A stretch of DNA of 64,000 nucleotides, from the NCBI GenBank assembly GCA_965220425.1, contig OZ244830.1, positions 868,001 through 932,000 on the forward strand. The letters run 5' to 3'. The notes beneath the pieces were generated by a model. It saw only the letters and a list, made by a program, of their open reading frames with translations, did no database searches and was not told the DNA's origin. This stretch comes from Azophilus sp965220425. GTDB taxonomy: Bacteria > Pseudomonadota > Gammaproteobacteria > Pseudomonadales > Azotimanducaceae. The position numbers were made by a program, and so were the translations under genes. Shown here in pieces: positions 42,623 to 51,748 of the stretch (positions are counted from its first letter, which is position 1; each line of letters opens with the position of its first letter).

Positions 42623-43624
42623 CTATAACGAGCGTGCGTCCTGCAAAATCGCGAGCAGCCGGTCGGGAGCGTCGGGGAACGAGCCCTTGGCGATCACGGG
42701 CGGCCTGTTTTCGGACAGAATGGCAAGCTTTCCGACAGGATCTGCCCGCAGGTAGATTTCCGTGCTCTGTATGCTGGTATGGCCCAGCCACAGGGAGACC
42801 TTCCGTATATCGCCGGTGGCCTCCAGCATGTGTAGGGCACAGCTGTGACGAAGCACATGCGGATGGACCCGCTTGTCGGCAAGGGACGGTTCCGCCGTCT
42901 CCGCCGCCTTGGCATGGAGCGCGAGGCGATGCGCGAACCCGTGCCGGCTCATCGCCTGTCCTCTGGAGTTCAGGAACAGGTGATGATCCGTGACCTCGGG
43001 GCGAACCTTTAGCCAGTGCCGGATCACTTCAGTGGTTTCTTTCCACAGCGGCAGGCCACGCTCCTTACGGCCTTTGCCCATGATACGAAGGGTATCGAGA
43101 CCGGGGTGTCCGAGGTCTTCCAGCATCACGCCGACCAGTTCGGACACGCGAAGCCCCGCGGCATAGACAAGATGAAGCATGGCCCGGTCCCTCAGCCCGG
43201 CCGGTGTTCCGGGATCCGGAGCGTCCAGCAGAGCCTTGATTTCCTTGTGATCCAGATAGTGGACGACCGAGTGATCATGGGCCTTCATAGGTATGGCATG
43301 AACCTGCCGGGCCAGGTCGAGACAGGATGGCAGACGGTATTCAAGATAACGGAGAAAGGATTTGATCGCAGCCAAACGGACGTTTCGCGTGCTGACGCTG
43401 TTATTTCTGTCCACCTCGAGATGGTCGAGAAAGCCGAAGATCAGTTCCACCGTCAGTTGTTCCAACGTGATGGTGCAGGGCCTGACCTTGAAGCGTTCGG
43501 CGATATAGCGGACCAGCAGCATGAGGCTGTCGGCGTAACTCGCGATGGTGTGACGGCTGGCATTTCGCTGGCGCGGCATGTGTTCGCGGAGAAAGCCGCA
43601 CACGTGGGGAGCCAGATTGGTCAT
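42623..43624 (-). CDS. RIT tyrosine recombinase RitC (element D)
   Basis: The start ATG at 43624 overlaps the ritB stop (ATGA); it begins MTNLAPHVCGFLREHMPRQR. The 333-residue enzyme has box I in VYAAGLRVSELVGV, MGKGRKERGLPL, HVLRHSCALHML and the tyrosine in LGHTSIQSTEIY. It is intact and extends into the terminal inverted repeat by a few bases. Confidence 0.9.
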   Translation of the reverse strand: MTNLAPHVCGFLREHMPRQRNASRHTIASYADSLMLLVRYIAERFKVRPCTITLEQLTVELIFGFLDHLEVDRNNSVSTRNVRLAAIKSFLRYLEYRLPSCLDLARQVHAIPMKAHDHSVVHYLDHKEIKALLDAPDPGTPAGLRDRAMLHLVYAAGLRVSELVGVMLEDLGHPGLDTLRIMGKGRKERGLPLWKETTEVIRHWLKVRPEVTDHHLFLNSRGQAMSRHGFAHRLALHAKAAETAEPSLADKRVHPHVLRHSCALHMLEATGDIRKVSLWLGHTSIQSTEIYLRADPVGKLAILSENRPPVIAKGSFPDAPDRLLAILQDARSL

Positions 43625-44544
43625 GACGCGGCCCTCCCCGTGTGAAGTTTCTCGGCCTTGTCGGCAATTCCCCGGAGCAGGACCGGCGTCGCGTGGAGAT
43701 ACCAATAGGTCGAGGAAACGCTGACATGGCCCATATAGGTTGACAGGGCGAGGATATGCCGACTGATGTTGTCATGATCGGTGGCGGTCGCTTGCTCGAG
43801 AGACCTGACCGCAAATTTGTGCCGCAATTGATGGAGCGTTACCCCGCGTTCTCCCTTGCCGCCACGAAGCCCCGCTGTATGCGCAAGCTTGCGGAACAGT
43901 TCTGACAGGGTGTCGGGGCCGATCCGTTTGCCGGTCGAGAGAACGAACACACGGTCACACTTTGTGTTGAGTTTCCTCCGGCGCCCAAGATAGCGATCAA
44001 GCGCAGCCTGGGTGCTGTCCGACAGGGGCACCAGTCTTGACTTGGCGAATTTGGTTTCGCGGATCACCAGCCCACTTTCGGTAACGTCGGTCAGTCGCAG
44101 GGCACAAACTTCCGCGCGCCGCAACCCGGTGACCGCAACCAACCCGATGATGGTATGGATCGTGTGCGGTGTAATGGAACCTGCGGGAGGCAGTTGCAGG
44201 GCTGCCTCCATCAACCCCCGGATCTGACCATCGCTCAGCAGAATGGGGGTACGTTGCTGATTCCGTAACCGCCCGAGACACTCCTTATGGGGCACCTCGT
44301 GGCGCTCATCCTCCGCACGAAGCCAGAGCGCAAACCGGCGCCCGATAGCCAGCCGCCTGTGCGCCTGATCGTTCGATGATGTCTGCCGAGACCATCGGAT
44401 CATCGCATCGGCACGGATGATGTCTTCTCTGGAGGTCATGGCGGCATCCGCCCAGGAGAGCAGCAGACATTCCTCGCTCGCAAACTTGCATCCGAGACTG
44501 CGCTTGTGTGCGACGTAGCGCGTAACGTGCTCTTTCATGCTCAT
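43621..44544 (-). CDS. RIT tyrosine recombinase RitB (element D)
   Basis: The ATG at 44544 overlaps the ritA stop (ATGA) and starts MSMKEHVTRYVAHKRSLGCK. Catalytic motifs are VTGLRRAEVCAL, LHQLRHKFAVRSL and YMGHVSVSSTYWY. The 307-residue protein carries the shorter RitB-type insertion ATATDHDNISRHILALSTYM. It is intact. Confidence 0.9.
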   Translation of the reverse strand: MSMKEHVTRYVAHKRSLGCKFASEECLLLSWADAAMTSREDIIRADAMIRWSRQTSSNDQAHRRLAIGRRFALWLRAEDERHEVPHKECLGRLRNQQRTPILLSDGQIRGLMEAALQLPPAGSITPHTIHTIIGLVAVTGLRRAEVCALRLTDVTESGLVIRETKFAKSRLVPLSDSTQAALDRYLGRRRKLNTKCDRVFVLSTGKRIGPDTLSELFRKLAHTAGLRGGKGERGVTLHQLRHKFAVRSLEQATATDHDNISRHILALSTYMGHVSVSSTYWYLHATPVLLRGIADKAEKLHTGRAAS

Positions 44545-46100
44545 GATTGATCTCCGATCCAGGGCTGCGCAATCTCGAGCAGCATGGGTGCGTCGGTCTT
44601 TGCATAGATCGTGGTTGTGGCCATCGACTTGTGGCGCAGAAGTGCGCTGATGGTTTCCAGGGACTGTCCGGATCGCAGCAGGTTGGTCGCCGCGGAATGC
44701 CTGAAGAGATGGGCCCCTTGCGGTCGTACCTCTTCCAGACCGGCGCGCTTCAACGCCCGAACCACGACGCCGGTAATAGCGTGGCTGGACGCTAGGGGAC
44801 GATAGGGCGCGATAGCCCTCAGGAAGATCCGCTTCTCCGCAACCCGGGGGCGCGCCTTCTCGATGTAATCCAGAATGCCATCCCCGGCATCTTGGGGTAA
44901 TGGGAGGCATTCCTCGCGCTTCGACTTTCCGCAGACCCGGACACGGGCTCCCCGCCAGTCGATATCCTCCAGCCGCAGCGCGACTACGTCACCGGCCCGG
45001 AGGGCAAGTCGGGCAAGCAATAACAGGATCGCTTTGTCCCGGCAGCCATTGGGCGTCGTCACATCGCAACAGGCGATCACATGCTCTACCTGCTCGGGGA
45101 GGATGTAGCGCGGCAGGGGAGCGAGCCGCCATGTGGTGGCGGTTGGAACGGCATCAATCAGGGATGGTGAACAGCTATCGCTCGACGCGAGGTAGCGCAA
45201 ATACATGCGCATGGAACATGCCAACTTGCCGGCAAAACTCGACGAGACTCCATCATATCGGCCCAGAAGGGCGTCCCGGATCCCTGCCGCGTCGTACGAG
45301 CGGGGATCCGGGCCTAGATCCGCGACCAGCATTGCAGCCTGTCGGGAATGTCGGACGATCGATCCCTCGCCGATTGCACGGTGATGCCGGAGCCATTCCT
45401 CGAACGACCCCATCGCCGGGCGCGCATCCGGCTCGGGCATCATCTTCTGAACGGGCACCACATCGGTCGCAATGAGATATCGCACGAAGGATCGGATCTG
45501 AGACACCTGGCGGGCACCGGCACCGCGGTGGCGCGTGGTTTGGCGCGCTCCGGGGCAGACGCAGTCATGTTGCTGGAAACGTTCCAGCGTCTCGAAATCA
45601 ACATCTGCAATCGGGATACGCGAGCGATGCAGCCAAATCAAAAAGTGGCGACAGCTATTCCGATATGTGCGGACCCCTCCCGGTCTGTAGCCTTGCTCCC
45701 TGCAACGGACAAGGAAGGCATCCAGATGACGCAAGTTGGCATCAAGCTCTCCGAGATGAGGAACCCACCCGTTATCTTCCAGGAACTGGACCAGTTTCAG
45801 GGCACCCGTCAGGAACGCCCGCCCGTCCGGGACGAGCATCTTCCGCCGCTCCCCTTCCATGCCGGGGCATTGACAATCATGTCGGCGGAAGGCGCACAGT
45901 ACGGTGTCATCGACGGACTCGACAGTAACGTCGCAGAGGTCCAGCCAGATCAGCAAGTGCCATGCACTACGCCGGAGACGGCGGGCATGTTCCGCGGACA
46001 AGCCCACGGCATTCAGATCTGCAGTGAAAGCGCCGAGGATGTCCGCCAGCAGGCCAGAACCCGCTTCCGAACACACCACGGGTGAAGTTGGATGATTCAT
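44541..46100 (-). CDS. RIT tyrosine recombinase RitA (element D), long form
   Basis: At 519 residues it is about 100 longer than the other RitA proteins in the window. The extra part is N-terminal and contains two cysteine-bearing repeats (RRHDCQCPGMEGERR and QQHDCVCPGARQTTR) about 95 residues apart, each after a helix like LLIWLDLCDV / FLIWLHRSRI. This looks like a duplicated DNA-binding module that may bind metal. The catalytic motifs are RLALRAGDVVAL, GAHLFRHSAATNL and LRHKSMATTTIY. It is intact; the start is ATG at 46100. Confidence 0.9.
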   Translation of the reverse strand: MNHPTSPVVCSEAGSGLLADILGAFTADLNAVGLSAEHARRLRRSAWHLLIWLDLCDVTVESVDDTVLCAFRRHDCQCPGMEGERRKMLVPDGRAFLTGALKLVQFLEDNGWVPHLGELDANLRHLDAFLVRCREQGYRPGGVRTYRNSCRHFLIWLHRSRIPIADVDFETLERFQQHDCVCPGARQTTRHRGAGARQVSQIRSFVRYLIATDVVPVQKMMPEPDARPAMGSFEEWLRHHRAIGEGSIVRHSRQAAMLVADLGPDPRSYDAAGIRDALLGRYDGVSSSFAGKLACSMRMYLRYLASSDSCSPSLIDAVPTATTWRLAPLPRYILPEQVEHVIACCDVTTPNGCRDKAILLLLARLALRAGDVVALRLEDIDWRGARVRVCGKSKREECLPLPQDAGDGILDYIEKARPRVAEKRIFLRAIAPYRPLASSHAITGVVVRALKRAGLEEVRPQGAHLFRHSAATNLLRSGQSLETISALLRHKSMATTTIYAKTDAPMLLEIAQPWIGDQS

Positions 46101-46235
46101 GTCTGTTCTCCCTCCAGTCGGGTCAGGTGGAGGGAGAAAGATATAGAAATGTTAAGCGATTCCGGGCTTGGCGCCAGTCAGCGCGGGGCCGGACGCCTGC
46201 GACTCAACATTACGAGTCGCTTAACGTTTCACGCA

Positions 46236-47623
46236 AACGTCCAGTTCCGCCGACCCATCGGAATCTGGCGAATGCTGCGCTCCAGATGATTCGTATCCGG
46301 GGACACGGCCGGATCCTCAAGGAACACCCGCAACCCGGCTTCCCGCTCCGCCGCATACTGAAGCGCCTGGGAAAACGGGTTGCTCGGCAACAGATCCGGT
46401 CGCTGGCGCTGTGTTTTGCACCAGGCAAAGAATGCGTCCACCGCCGGGGTGCTGTGTTCCCGCCGGTACGCCAGTTTCGCCGGACTGTCGAGTTTCTTCT
46501 TGCGAATGGTTTTCTCATGGGCATACAGTACGCCGATCAACGACAGCGCTTCGGCTACGCCCTCCGGCTCGCTTTCCCTGGCATCCACATAGCCTCGTCG
46601 ACAGTGCGCCCAACACTGAGCGTGCGCGATGTCCTGCCGCTTTGCATACGCCGCATAGGCCGCGTACCCGTCGCTCAACAGCGTGCCCCTGAAGTCTCCG
46701 AGGAACGCTTTCACATGTTTGTGCGCCCGGCTCGGCGCGTAATGGAAGACGATCTCGTCCGCCTCCCCGTAGACCGGCCAGAAGTAGGCGCTACGCATCT
46801 TCCCAGGCGCCGCGCGGCCCGCCTTGATCGTGGTCTCGTCCATGGCGATCACGCCGCCTTGCCGGATATGCGCGGCCTGTGCCGCGGTGACGGGTTCCAG
46901 CAGGTCCACGGCGCGGCCCGCCCAGTTCGTCAAGCTACTCCGGCTGACCCGAATGCCGGCATCGGCCAGGCGCTGGTGCTGCCGATACAGCGGCAGGTGA
47001 TAACGGAACTTGTCAACGAGCATCCCGGCCAGGAAGCTCACGTCAACGCAGGTGCGTTCCAGTACGTTCGGCGGCGTCGAAGGCGTCAACATTTCGCCTG
47101 TGTCCCGGCGCTTTATGACCTGACGCACGTACTTCAGCACCTTGTAGCTGCCGGGCTCCTGCGCCAGGCGGTGGCTGACCTTCTCGCCGATGACCTCCCG
47201 CTCGGCCTCGGGGATCGCCTCGATGGCGGGGTCAACAACTTCGATCACCTCGACCGGCACCGTCTCGTCGAAGCGCAACCCACTCTCGTTGACCGCCCCG
47301 TCCCGGCGCTTTTCCCGCCGGCGGTAGCGGATCTCCTGGGTGGGAATCTCCCGATCGGGCGGCGTCTCGATACCGAGCGCCGCGAACAGGTTCGCCTGCT
47401 CCACCGAATCGAACTCCAGACGCTTCTCCGAGGTGCGGCCGAACAACTGCCGCTTGAACCAGTCGACCTGCTGTTGCAGTTGGGTGATCCGGCCAAGCGC
47501 GGACTGCAGCTCTCCGGTGGCTTCAGAAAGCCGTTCGCCGAGGTCGGCGACCGCCGCACTCAGTAGTGCGTTCTCCTGCTGCAGAACGTCGATGCGGGCG
47601 CTCGACAGCGTCTTTGGCGTCCA
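46236..47623 (-). pseudogene. IS66 transposase TnpC, N-terminal and catalytic part
   Basis: The sequence has the leucine-zipper N-terminus (VLQQENALLSAAVADLGERL, RITQLQQQVDWFKRQLFGRT, SEKR), the zinc-binding-like middle, and the DDE core: GGVIAMDETTIKAG (D), GTLLSDGYAAYAAYAK (D) and NHLERSIRQIPMGRRNW (E). It ends at 46236 in NWTFA, where RIT D enters. The coding similarity runs upstream of the first possible TTG at 47446 almost to the tnpB stop, with no ATG, GTG or TTG in frame there, so the start is uncertain. The part after the split is at 42282-42507. Confidence 0.88.
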
Positions 47624-47660
47624 TCGCTGCGAAGTCCGGATTATACCATCCGCGAGTCCG

Positions 47661-48011
47661 TCAAGCAGCCCTTCTGTAGCGTTTTCGCTGGCGTTTGATG
47701 ACGATGTCGGTGCCCTCGATCAATGCCAGAAGCGCCGTGCGGCTGAGTGCGACTTTCCCGGTACCGGTCTCGCCTCGCGTCGCGAACCGGCCCGCCTCCA
47801 GACGCTTCGACCAGATCCAGTAACCGTCACCGTCGAAGGCGAGAACCTTCATCATCGTACGACGACGATTTACAAAGGCGAACCAGTTCCCGCTCGTCGG
47901 ATCCGCGCCCAGCTCATTGCGCACCAGTGCAGACAGCCCGTCGAACGAGCGCCGCATGTCCGTCGGAATGGTGCATAACCAGATGCGACGCCGGCCATCC
48001 AGGCTCAGCAC
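47661..48011 (-). CDS. tnpB: IS66 accessory protein TnpB
   Basis: The likely start is a GTG at 48011 inside the end of tnpA. The 116-residue product has the canonical TnpB pattern: RIWLCTIPTDMRRSFDGLSA, FVNRRRTMMKVLAFDGDGYW, IWSKRLEAGRF and a basic end. It is needed for IS66 transposition together with TnpA and TnpC. The frame is open to 48170 but that part overlaps tnpA. Confidence 0.88.
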   Translation of the reverse strand: MLSLDGRRRIWLCTIPTDMRRSFDGLSALVRNELGADPTSGNWFAFVNRRRTMMKVLAFDGDGYWIWSKRLEAGRFATRGETGTGKVALSRTALLALIEGTDIVIKRQRKRYRRAA

Positions 48012-48304
48012 GACTCCGGACGCCGTACCCGCAGCACCACGCCGCCGCCGAGCTCCAGTTCCGCATCCCACACCGGCGCCGCCGGCCGATCGTCCGCCAA
48101 TTCCACGAAAACAGCCGCATCGACCGTCACGGCGGCGGAACCGGTCCGGCCCAGCTTGCGCCGCCACCACCAGAACGTACTCGGCGCCAGATCCTCGACC
48201 ATACAGAATTCGCGGCAGCCCTGACCGCTGCGCTCAAAGCGCGACACGATCGCCCGCCACTCGTCCGGCGAGCGCTTTACCACCGCCCGTTTTATGTCAC
48301 TCAT
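48005..48304 (-). CDS. tnpA: IS66 accessory protein TnpA
   Basis: The 99-residue protein contains a helix-turn-helix typical of IS66 TnpA: RSPDEWRAIVSRFERSGQGC, REFCMVEDLAPSTFWWWRRK. It starts at ATG 48304, 86 bases inside the right terminus, and overlaps tnpB. It appears intact. Confidence 0.85.
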   Translation of the reverse strand: MSDIKRAVVKRSPDEWRAIVSRFERSGQGCREFCMVEDLAPSTFWWWRRKLGRTGSAAVTVDAAVFVELADDRPAAPVWDAELELGGGVVLRVRRPESC

Positions 48305-48390
48305 CGAATGGAATCTCCTTCGTCATGGGAACGACGAAGGCAACCGGAAAATCAGCCGGCCGGCAATAACGCCTCAGCGTGACCGCTTAC

Positions 48391-48559
48391 AATTGAAAAG
48401 CCCACACATGAACGGCTTACCTCTGCGGAGATCGTAGTCCATTGCCTCTGGGAAATGACCTTCCAGGGGTTCGACCAGGAGAAAATCCGAGGGGAGTTCC
48501 AAGCGCTGAATGATACTTGGGATGAATTGAAGGACTCTTTGGATGCCGACGAGGACTAG
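48391..48559 (+). pseudogene. DUF6557-like protein, 3' part (split by IS66)
   Basis: After the duplicated AATTGAAA the frame EKPTHERLTSAEIVVHCLWE, MTFQGFDQEKIRGEFQALND, TWDELKDSLDADED runs to TAG at 48557-48559. It continues the 5' part at 41946-42243 exactly. No start codon precedes it in this frame. Confidence 0.82.
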
Positions 48560-48683
48560 CTCCGCAAAAAAACCTCGGGGATTCGATACTCGATTCGAGC
48601 TGGATTGGTTTACCGCGTTAGTTCGTGAGAAGCTCAAGGTCGCTTCCCACGTTGACCCATCACCGAACCAACGGGTGCCATGA
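48543..48683 (+). CDS. Possible small protein, 46 residues
   Basis: An ATG at 48543, inside the end of the split DUF6557-like gene, opens a frame encoding a basic N-terminus (MPTRTSSAKKPRG) and DTRFELDWFTALVREKLKVA. It would be translationally coupled to the upstream gene if that were intact. No family is recognised; a chance frame is possible. Confidence 0.3.
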   Translation: MPTRTSSAKKPRGFDTRFELDWFTALVREKLKVASHVDPSPNQRVP

Positions 48684-49492
48684 GCTAGCCACGAGCGCCC
48701 GACGACCCGCCTGCCACTGCCGGGTGCAGCTTCGTTTACAGACGGGGCTTAACCACCAACGCCATCTCGTCCATCGCGACGTTTTCAATCTCGGCACTCT
48801 TGTGGCGGTGACCCCCGCGTGTTTGGTTGTGCCTGGGGGTTCAGTCTTCGTTCAGGTGGCGTGCCCATACTGTCCCGCACACCAACCGCGGACCACTTCG
48901 AAGGTCACTATGTTTCTGGATCGTTGACCGCAGCCCGTTGGGACCAAGAAGCACGAATGAGAAACGTACGATGAGAAAAAGGCCGAGCCGCCGCGTTAGC
49001 CGAGTAGCGCGTAATCGTTGTTTGATAGCGTTCGACAGGAAACAGTGCTGCTTCGATCTGTTTATTCTGGGCGTGGGCGCGACCCAGCGAAGGAGATTTT
49101 ATGGATTGAGCGGATCGGGACGGTCGATCTAACGGTTCGTCATCGGATGATAACGATTTCACACGCCACCGGTGACTTTCGCCCAAGGATTTCGCTTCGG
49201 GATACGTCTAAGGAAACAAAAGAATGGTGGAGCTATGTTCGTAGGCGGTGGGAGCGCTCGTGGAAACTACGATACTCATAACAAATTTCTTCGGTGAATC
49301 GAGTGTCGAACCAATGGCGTGGAGCCACAAAACGAGACGCGTCGTAACGAACGCTGCTGACTGAGCGATGTTGTGAATCTAATGGGGTTAATGTGCTTCG
49401 TGAAAAGAGGAAGAAAGCCGTCCATGACTTCAGGTATGCGAGGTCAGCTCACATTGAGGGAGTCAACCGATATCAAAGGCAAGACAAAGGAA
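48684..49492. other. Stretch without a convincing gene
   Basis: Short plus-strand frames near 48960-49281 (ending GDFRPRISLRDTSKETKEWW then SYVRRRWERSWKLRYS) look partly coding but change frame near 49060, so they may be the decayed end of a gene. Nothing else is recognised. The promoter of the ankyrin lipoprotein should lie near 49400-49490. Confidence 0.35.
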
Positions 49493-51565
49493 ATGGCGGT
49501 ACTACTTTTCCGACTTTCGGGCGTGGGCTTGATCGTTTTGCCTAGTCTGGGCTGCGTCCCCTTGAGTCTTCAAGAGCCACCTAAAGAGTTCGAGAACGAA
49601 GACGTTGAGCGTGCGTATTACGACCTTTGGCGACCCGTTAGCCACGGCGTTTACATAAATTTCAAGAAACAGGACATTCCAGACGCAAGTGAAGGGCAGC
49701 GCATTCTCCGATTGGCACGAAAATTCGGGTTGAGCAAGCCTCAAGTACGTGAGTTCTACCATGTGGTGCAGTGGTCGATGGAATGGCCCTATTGGCGTTT
49801 CGATGAAGAGGGGGAAGCGTTTTGCAACCGGCTTGACGAGAGAATGGGCAAACATTGGCGAGGCGAGTGTCAATCGAATAGGAGGGCCCATGTCTGGCCT
49901 GAACCGCTACCGAGGCAGCGGGACACCAACTGTAGCAAGACGCAGGAACTCTACTCGCTGGCTCTGAACGAGAGGGACGATGAGGTGCTCGAGTGGGCGA
50001 GTCAGTTAGGTTCGTGTCCAGAACTCGACGAGTGGTTGTTTGAGGCAGTGCGTCATGGACACCTGAGAGCGGTGACCAGGGTGTTAGCACGTGGTGTGGC
50101 AATCGATGCGAGAGACGGGGCTGGCTGGACAGCGTTGCATCTCGCATTGGTGGGAATGGCAGGGAGGGAAGCTGACGACGATGTGAAACGACGGGCCGAA
50201 ATTGTATCCGTATTGTTGGATGCGGGCGCCGAAGTCAATTCCACCACGGACCTAGTTGCATGGACGCCGCTGCACTTGGCCGCAACGCTTGGAAACCAAG
50301 CTTTGGTGGCAATGCTCCTAGAGCAGGGCGCGCGAGTCAACGCGCAGACGCGCTTGGGCGGCTGGACACCGTTGTACGTTGCAGTCCTGAGCGAAGCAGG
50401 TTCCGGCGTGATCGCGGCTCTTGAGGCCGAAGAAGGGCGGTACGAGTATCGCGACTACGAGAAATATCGTGTCTATTCTGATGGATACGGAAGATGGACA
50501 GAGCTGCCATTCGCCGCACCGAAAAAAATGGCTGGCGGTTATTCTTTAAGGGGTACGTTTGTAGAGCCGCAAACGCGTGAGCGACTCGCGAACGAATACG
50601 GCAAACTCACGCGGCCGGAGGCGCAGGAACGCTTGGTCGTCGAACGATTTGGCGAAACGGAAGAAGGGAAGCACCTTTGGGCCGTTGGGGTTATCGATGG
50701 CGGGGGTGTCGTGCACCAACTATGGGTCACCGATCACTCTTCCGTTTTCATGGATTTGTGCCGCGACTACCCGGCTGGCTTAGACCACGTATCGGTTGTT
50801 CGAAAACGTACCAATGACTGGCGTGGTAATGAAGCAGAATTTTGGCGGTATGACAAGAGCGATCGCCGCTTCGCGTTGGGTTACTCCTTTGAGATCTTGT
50901 ACAGGGAAACAGAATCTCGACAAGCCGCCACGGTCAGCCGTAACGGCAAGTATGCTGCTGAGCGTACTCTTGAAGAAATACTAAGAGCGTACCAGCAATC
51001 GTCAGCGTACGCGAAACTCGGCTACTGTCGCTGGAAGGACAGAAAAGCAGCTGCAGGCGCGTTTACGAAGGCGCTGGACACCCTGCAGGTTGGCAAATTG
51101 CCGACTTTCAGCGCTGATGGATCTGTGGCGTTTCCAACCCGTACCATCGACAGCCTAACAGCCGAACGGCTACTGCCAGAATTGCGCGATTTGCCCGCGG
51201 ATATCGTAGAAATAAGGAATGGCGGCGTCGTCTCTGAACGTGCCAACGACGATTCAGTTTCTGACGGGAGTCCTGCCCAAGGGGCGATCGAGTCTGACAG
51301 ATGGGAGATCATCTTGATTGCCGGCGCGGATCGCGGTCCAGACGGTCAAATGCGAAGTGATGAGTTCGTTCTGGTCCATGACAAGGTACACGAGGCTTGG
51401 CAATCGATTTACGACTGCACGGACCTGGAGATACACGAACTGCGCGGCAATGTACTGACTGCCGACTTTCCGAACAATGTGGATGGCTGTGGAAGCGACT
51501 TGTCTGACTCACTGCATTCGATGCGACTCAACTTGGAGTATCTCCAGCCGGGGTCGTCGAATTGA
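49493..51565 (+). CDS. Ankyrin-repeat lipoprotein
   Basis: The frame is open from 49373, but the ATG at 49493 has AAAGGA upstream and begins a good lipoprotein signal (LLFRLSGVGLIVLPSLGC). The product is 690 residues. Ankyrin repeats occupy roughly 155-310 (LFEAVRHGHLRAVTRVLARG, GWTALHLAL, LVAWTPLHLAATLGNQALVA, GWTPLYVAVLSEAG). The C-terminal 380 residues are unrelated to the repeats and not recognised (WTELPFAAPKKMAGGYSLRG, GGVVHQLWVTDHSSVFMDLC, WEIILIAGADRGPDGQ). It is a second ankyrin protein in the same neighbourhood, but with lipid anchoring rather than free export. Confidence 0.8.
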   Translation: MAVLLFRLSGVGLIVLPSLGCVPLSLQEPPKEFENEDVERAYYDLWRPVSHGVYINFKKQDIPDASEGQRILRLARKFGLSKPQVREFYHVVQWSMEWPYWRFDEEGEAFCNRLDERMGKHWRGECQSNRRAHVWPEPLPRQRDTNCSKTQELYSLALNERDDEVLEWASQLGSCPELDEWLFEAVRHGHLRAVTRVLARGVAIDARDGAGWTALHLALVGMAGREADDDVKRRAEIVSVLLDAGAEVNSTTDLVAWTPLHLAATLGNQALVAMLLEQGARVNAQTRLGGWTPLYVAVLSEAGSGVIAALEAEEGRYEYRDYEKYRVYSDGYGRWTELPFAAPKKMAGGYSLRGTFVEPQTRERLANEYGKLTRPEAQERLVVERFGETEEGKHLWAVGVIDGGGVVHQLWVTDHSSVFMDLCRDYPAGLDHVSVVRKRTNDWRGNEAEFWRYDKSDRRFALGYSFEILYRETESRQAATVSRNGKYAAERTLEEILRAYQQSSAYAKLGYCRWKDRKAAAGAFTKALDTLQVGKLPTFSADGSVAFPTRTIDSLTAERLLPELRDLPADIVEIRNGGVVSERANDDSVSDGSPAQGAIESDRWEIILIAGADRGPDGQMRSDEFVLVHDKVHEAWQSIYDCTDLEIHELRGNVLTADFPNNVDGCGSDLSDSLHSMRLNLEYLQPGSSN

Positions 51566-51748
51566 ACAGCCCAGAGTCAGGATTGGGAACGTCAGCTCCG
51601 TTGCGGACAATCTGCCGCCCGCCGGTTGAGGATCGGTCGATGCGGAGTTCCCGTATCCCTGAGCTAACGTTCAACTTGGATCGTTCTTGGCGCGGGTTAC
51701 TGCAATGACAATCCTGCCGCCAACGGTAATTGAAGCGAGGGTGCCGAA

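Larger units (their letters stand above)
42540..46229 (-). mobile_element. RIT element D, complete
   Basis: The element is bounded by 88-bp imperfect terminal inverted repeats (42540-42627 and 46142-46229) that differ at only about four positions. Each repeat contains an inverted motif pair: GTTAAGCGA / TCGCTTAAC at 42544-42552 and 42610-42618, and at 46151-46159 and 46217-46225. Between them are three intact ATGA-linked tyrosine recombinase genes. It sits in the IS66 tnpC gene, sharing the hexamer CACGCA at both junctions. This is the only RIT in the window with both ends and all genes intact. Confidence 0.92.
42244..48390 (-). mobile_element. IS66-family element interrupted by RIT element D
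   Basis: The termini are GTAAGCGGGCAAAC at 42244 and GTAAGCGGTCACGC read inward from 48390. They are flanked by a perfect 8-bp target duplication, AATTGAAA, at 42236-42243 and 48391-48398, as expected for IS66. Genes tnpA, tnpB and tnpC run on the minus strand; tnpC is split by the RIT element. The insertion split a DUF6557-like gene. Confidence 0.93.

Noticed and set aside
42533..42627. RIT D terminal repeat as an IS66 inverted repeat
   Set aside because: IS66 termini are at 42244 and 48390 with an 8-bp duplication; the 88-bp repeats lie inside the transposase gene and enclose only the recombinase trio.
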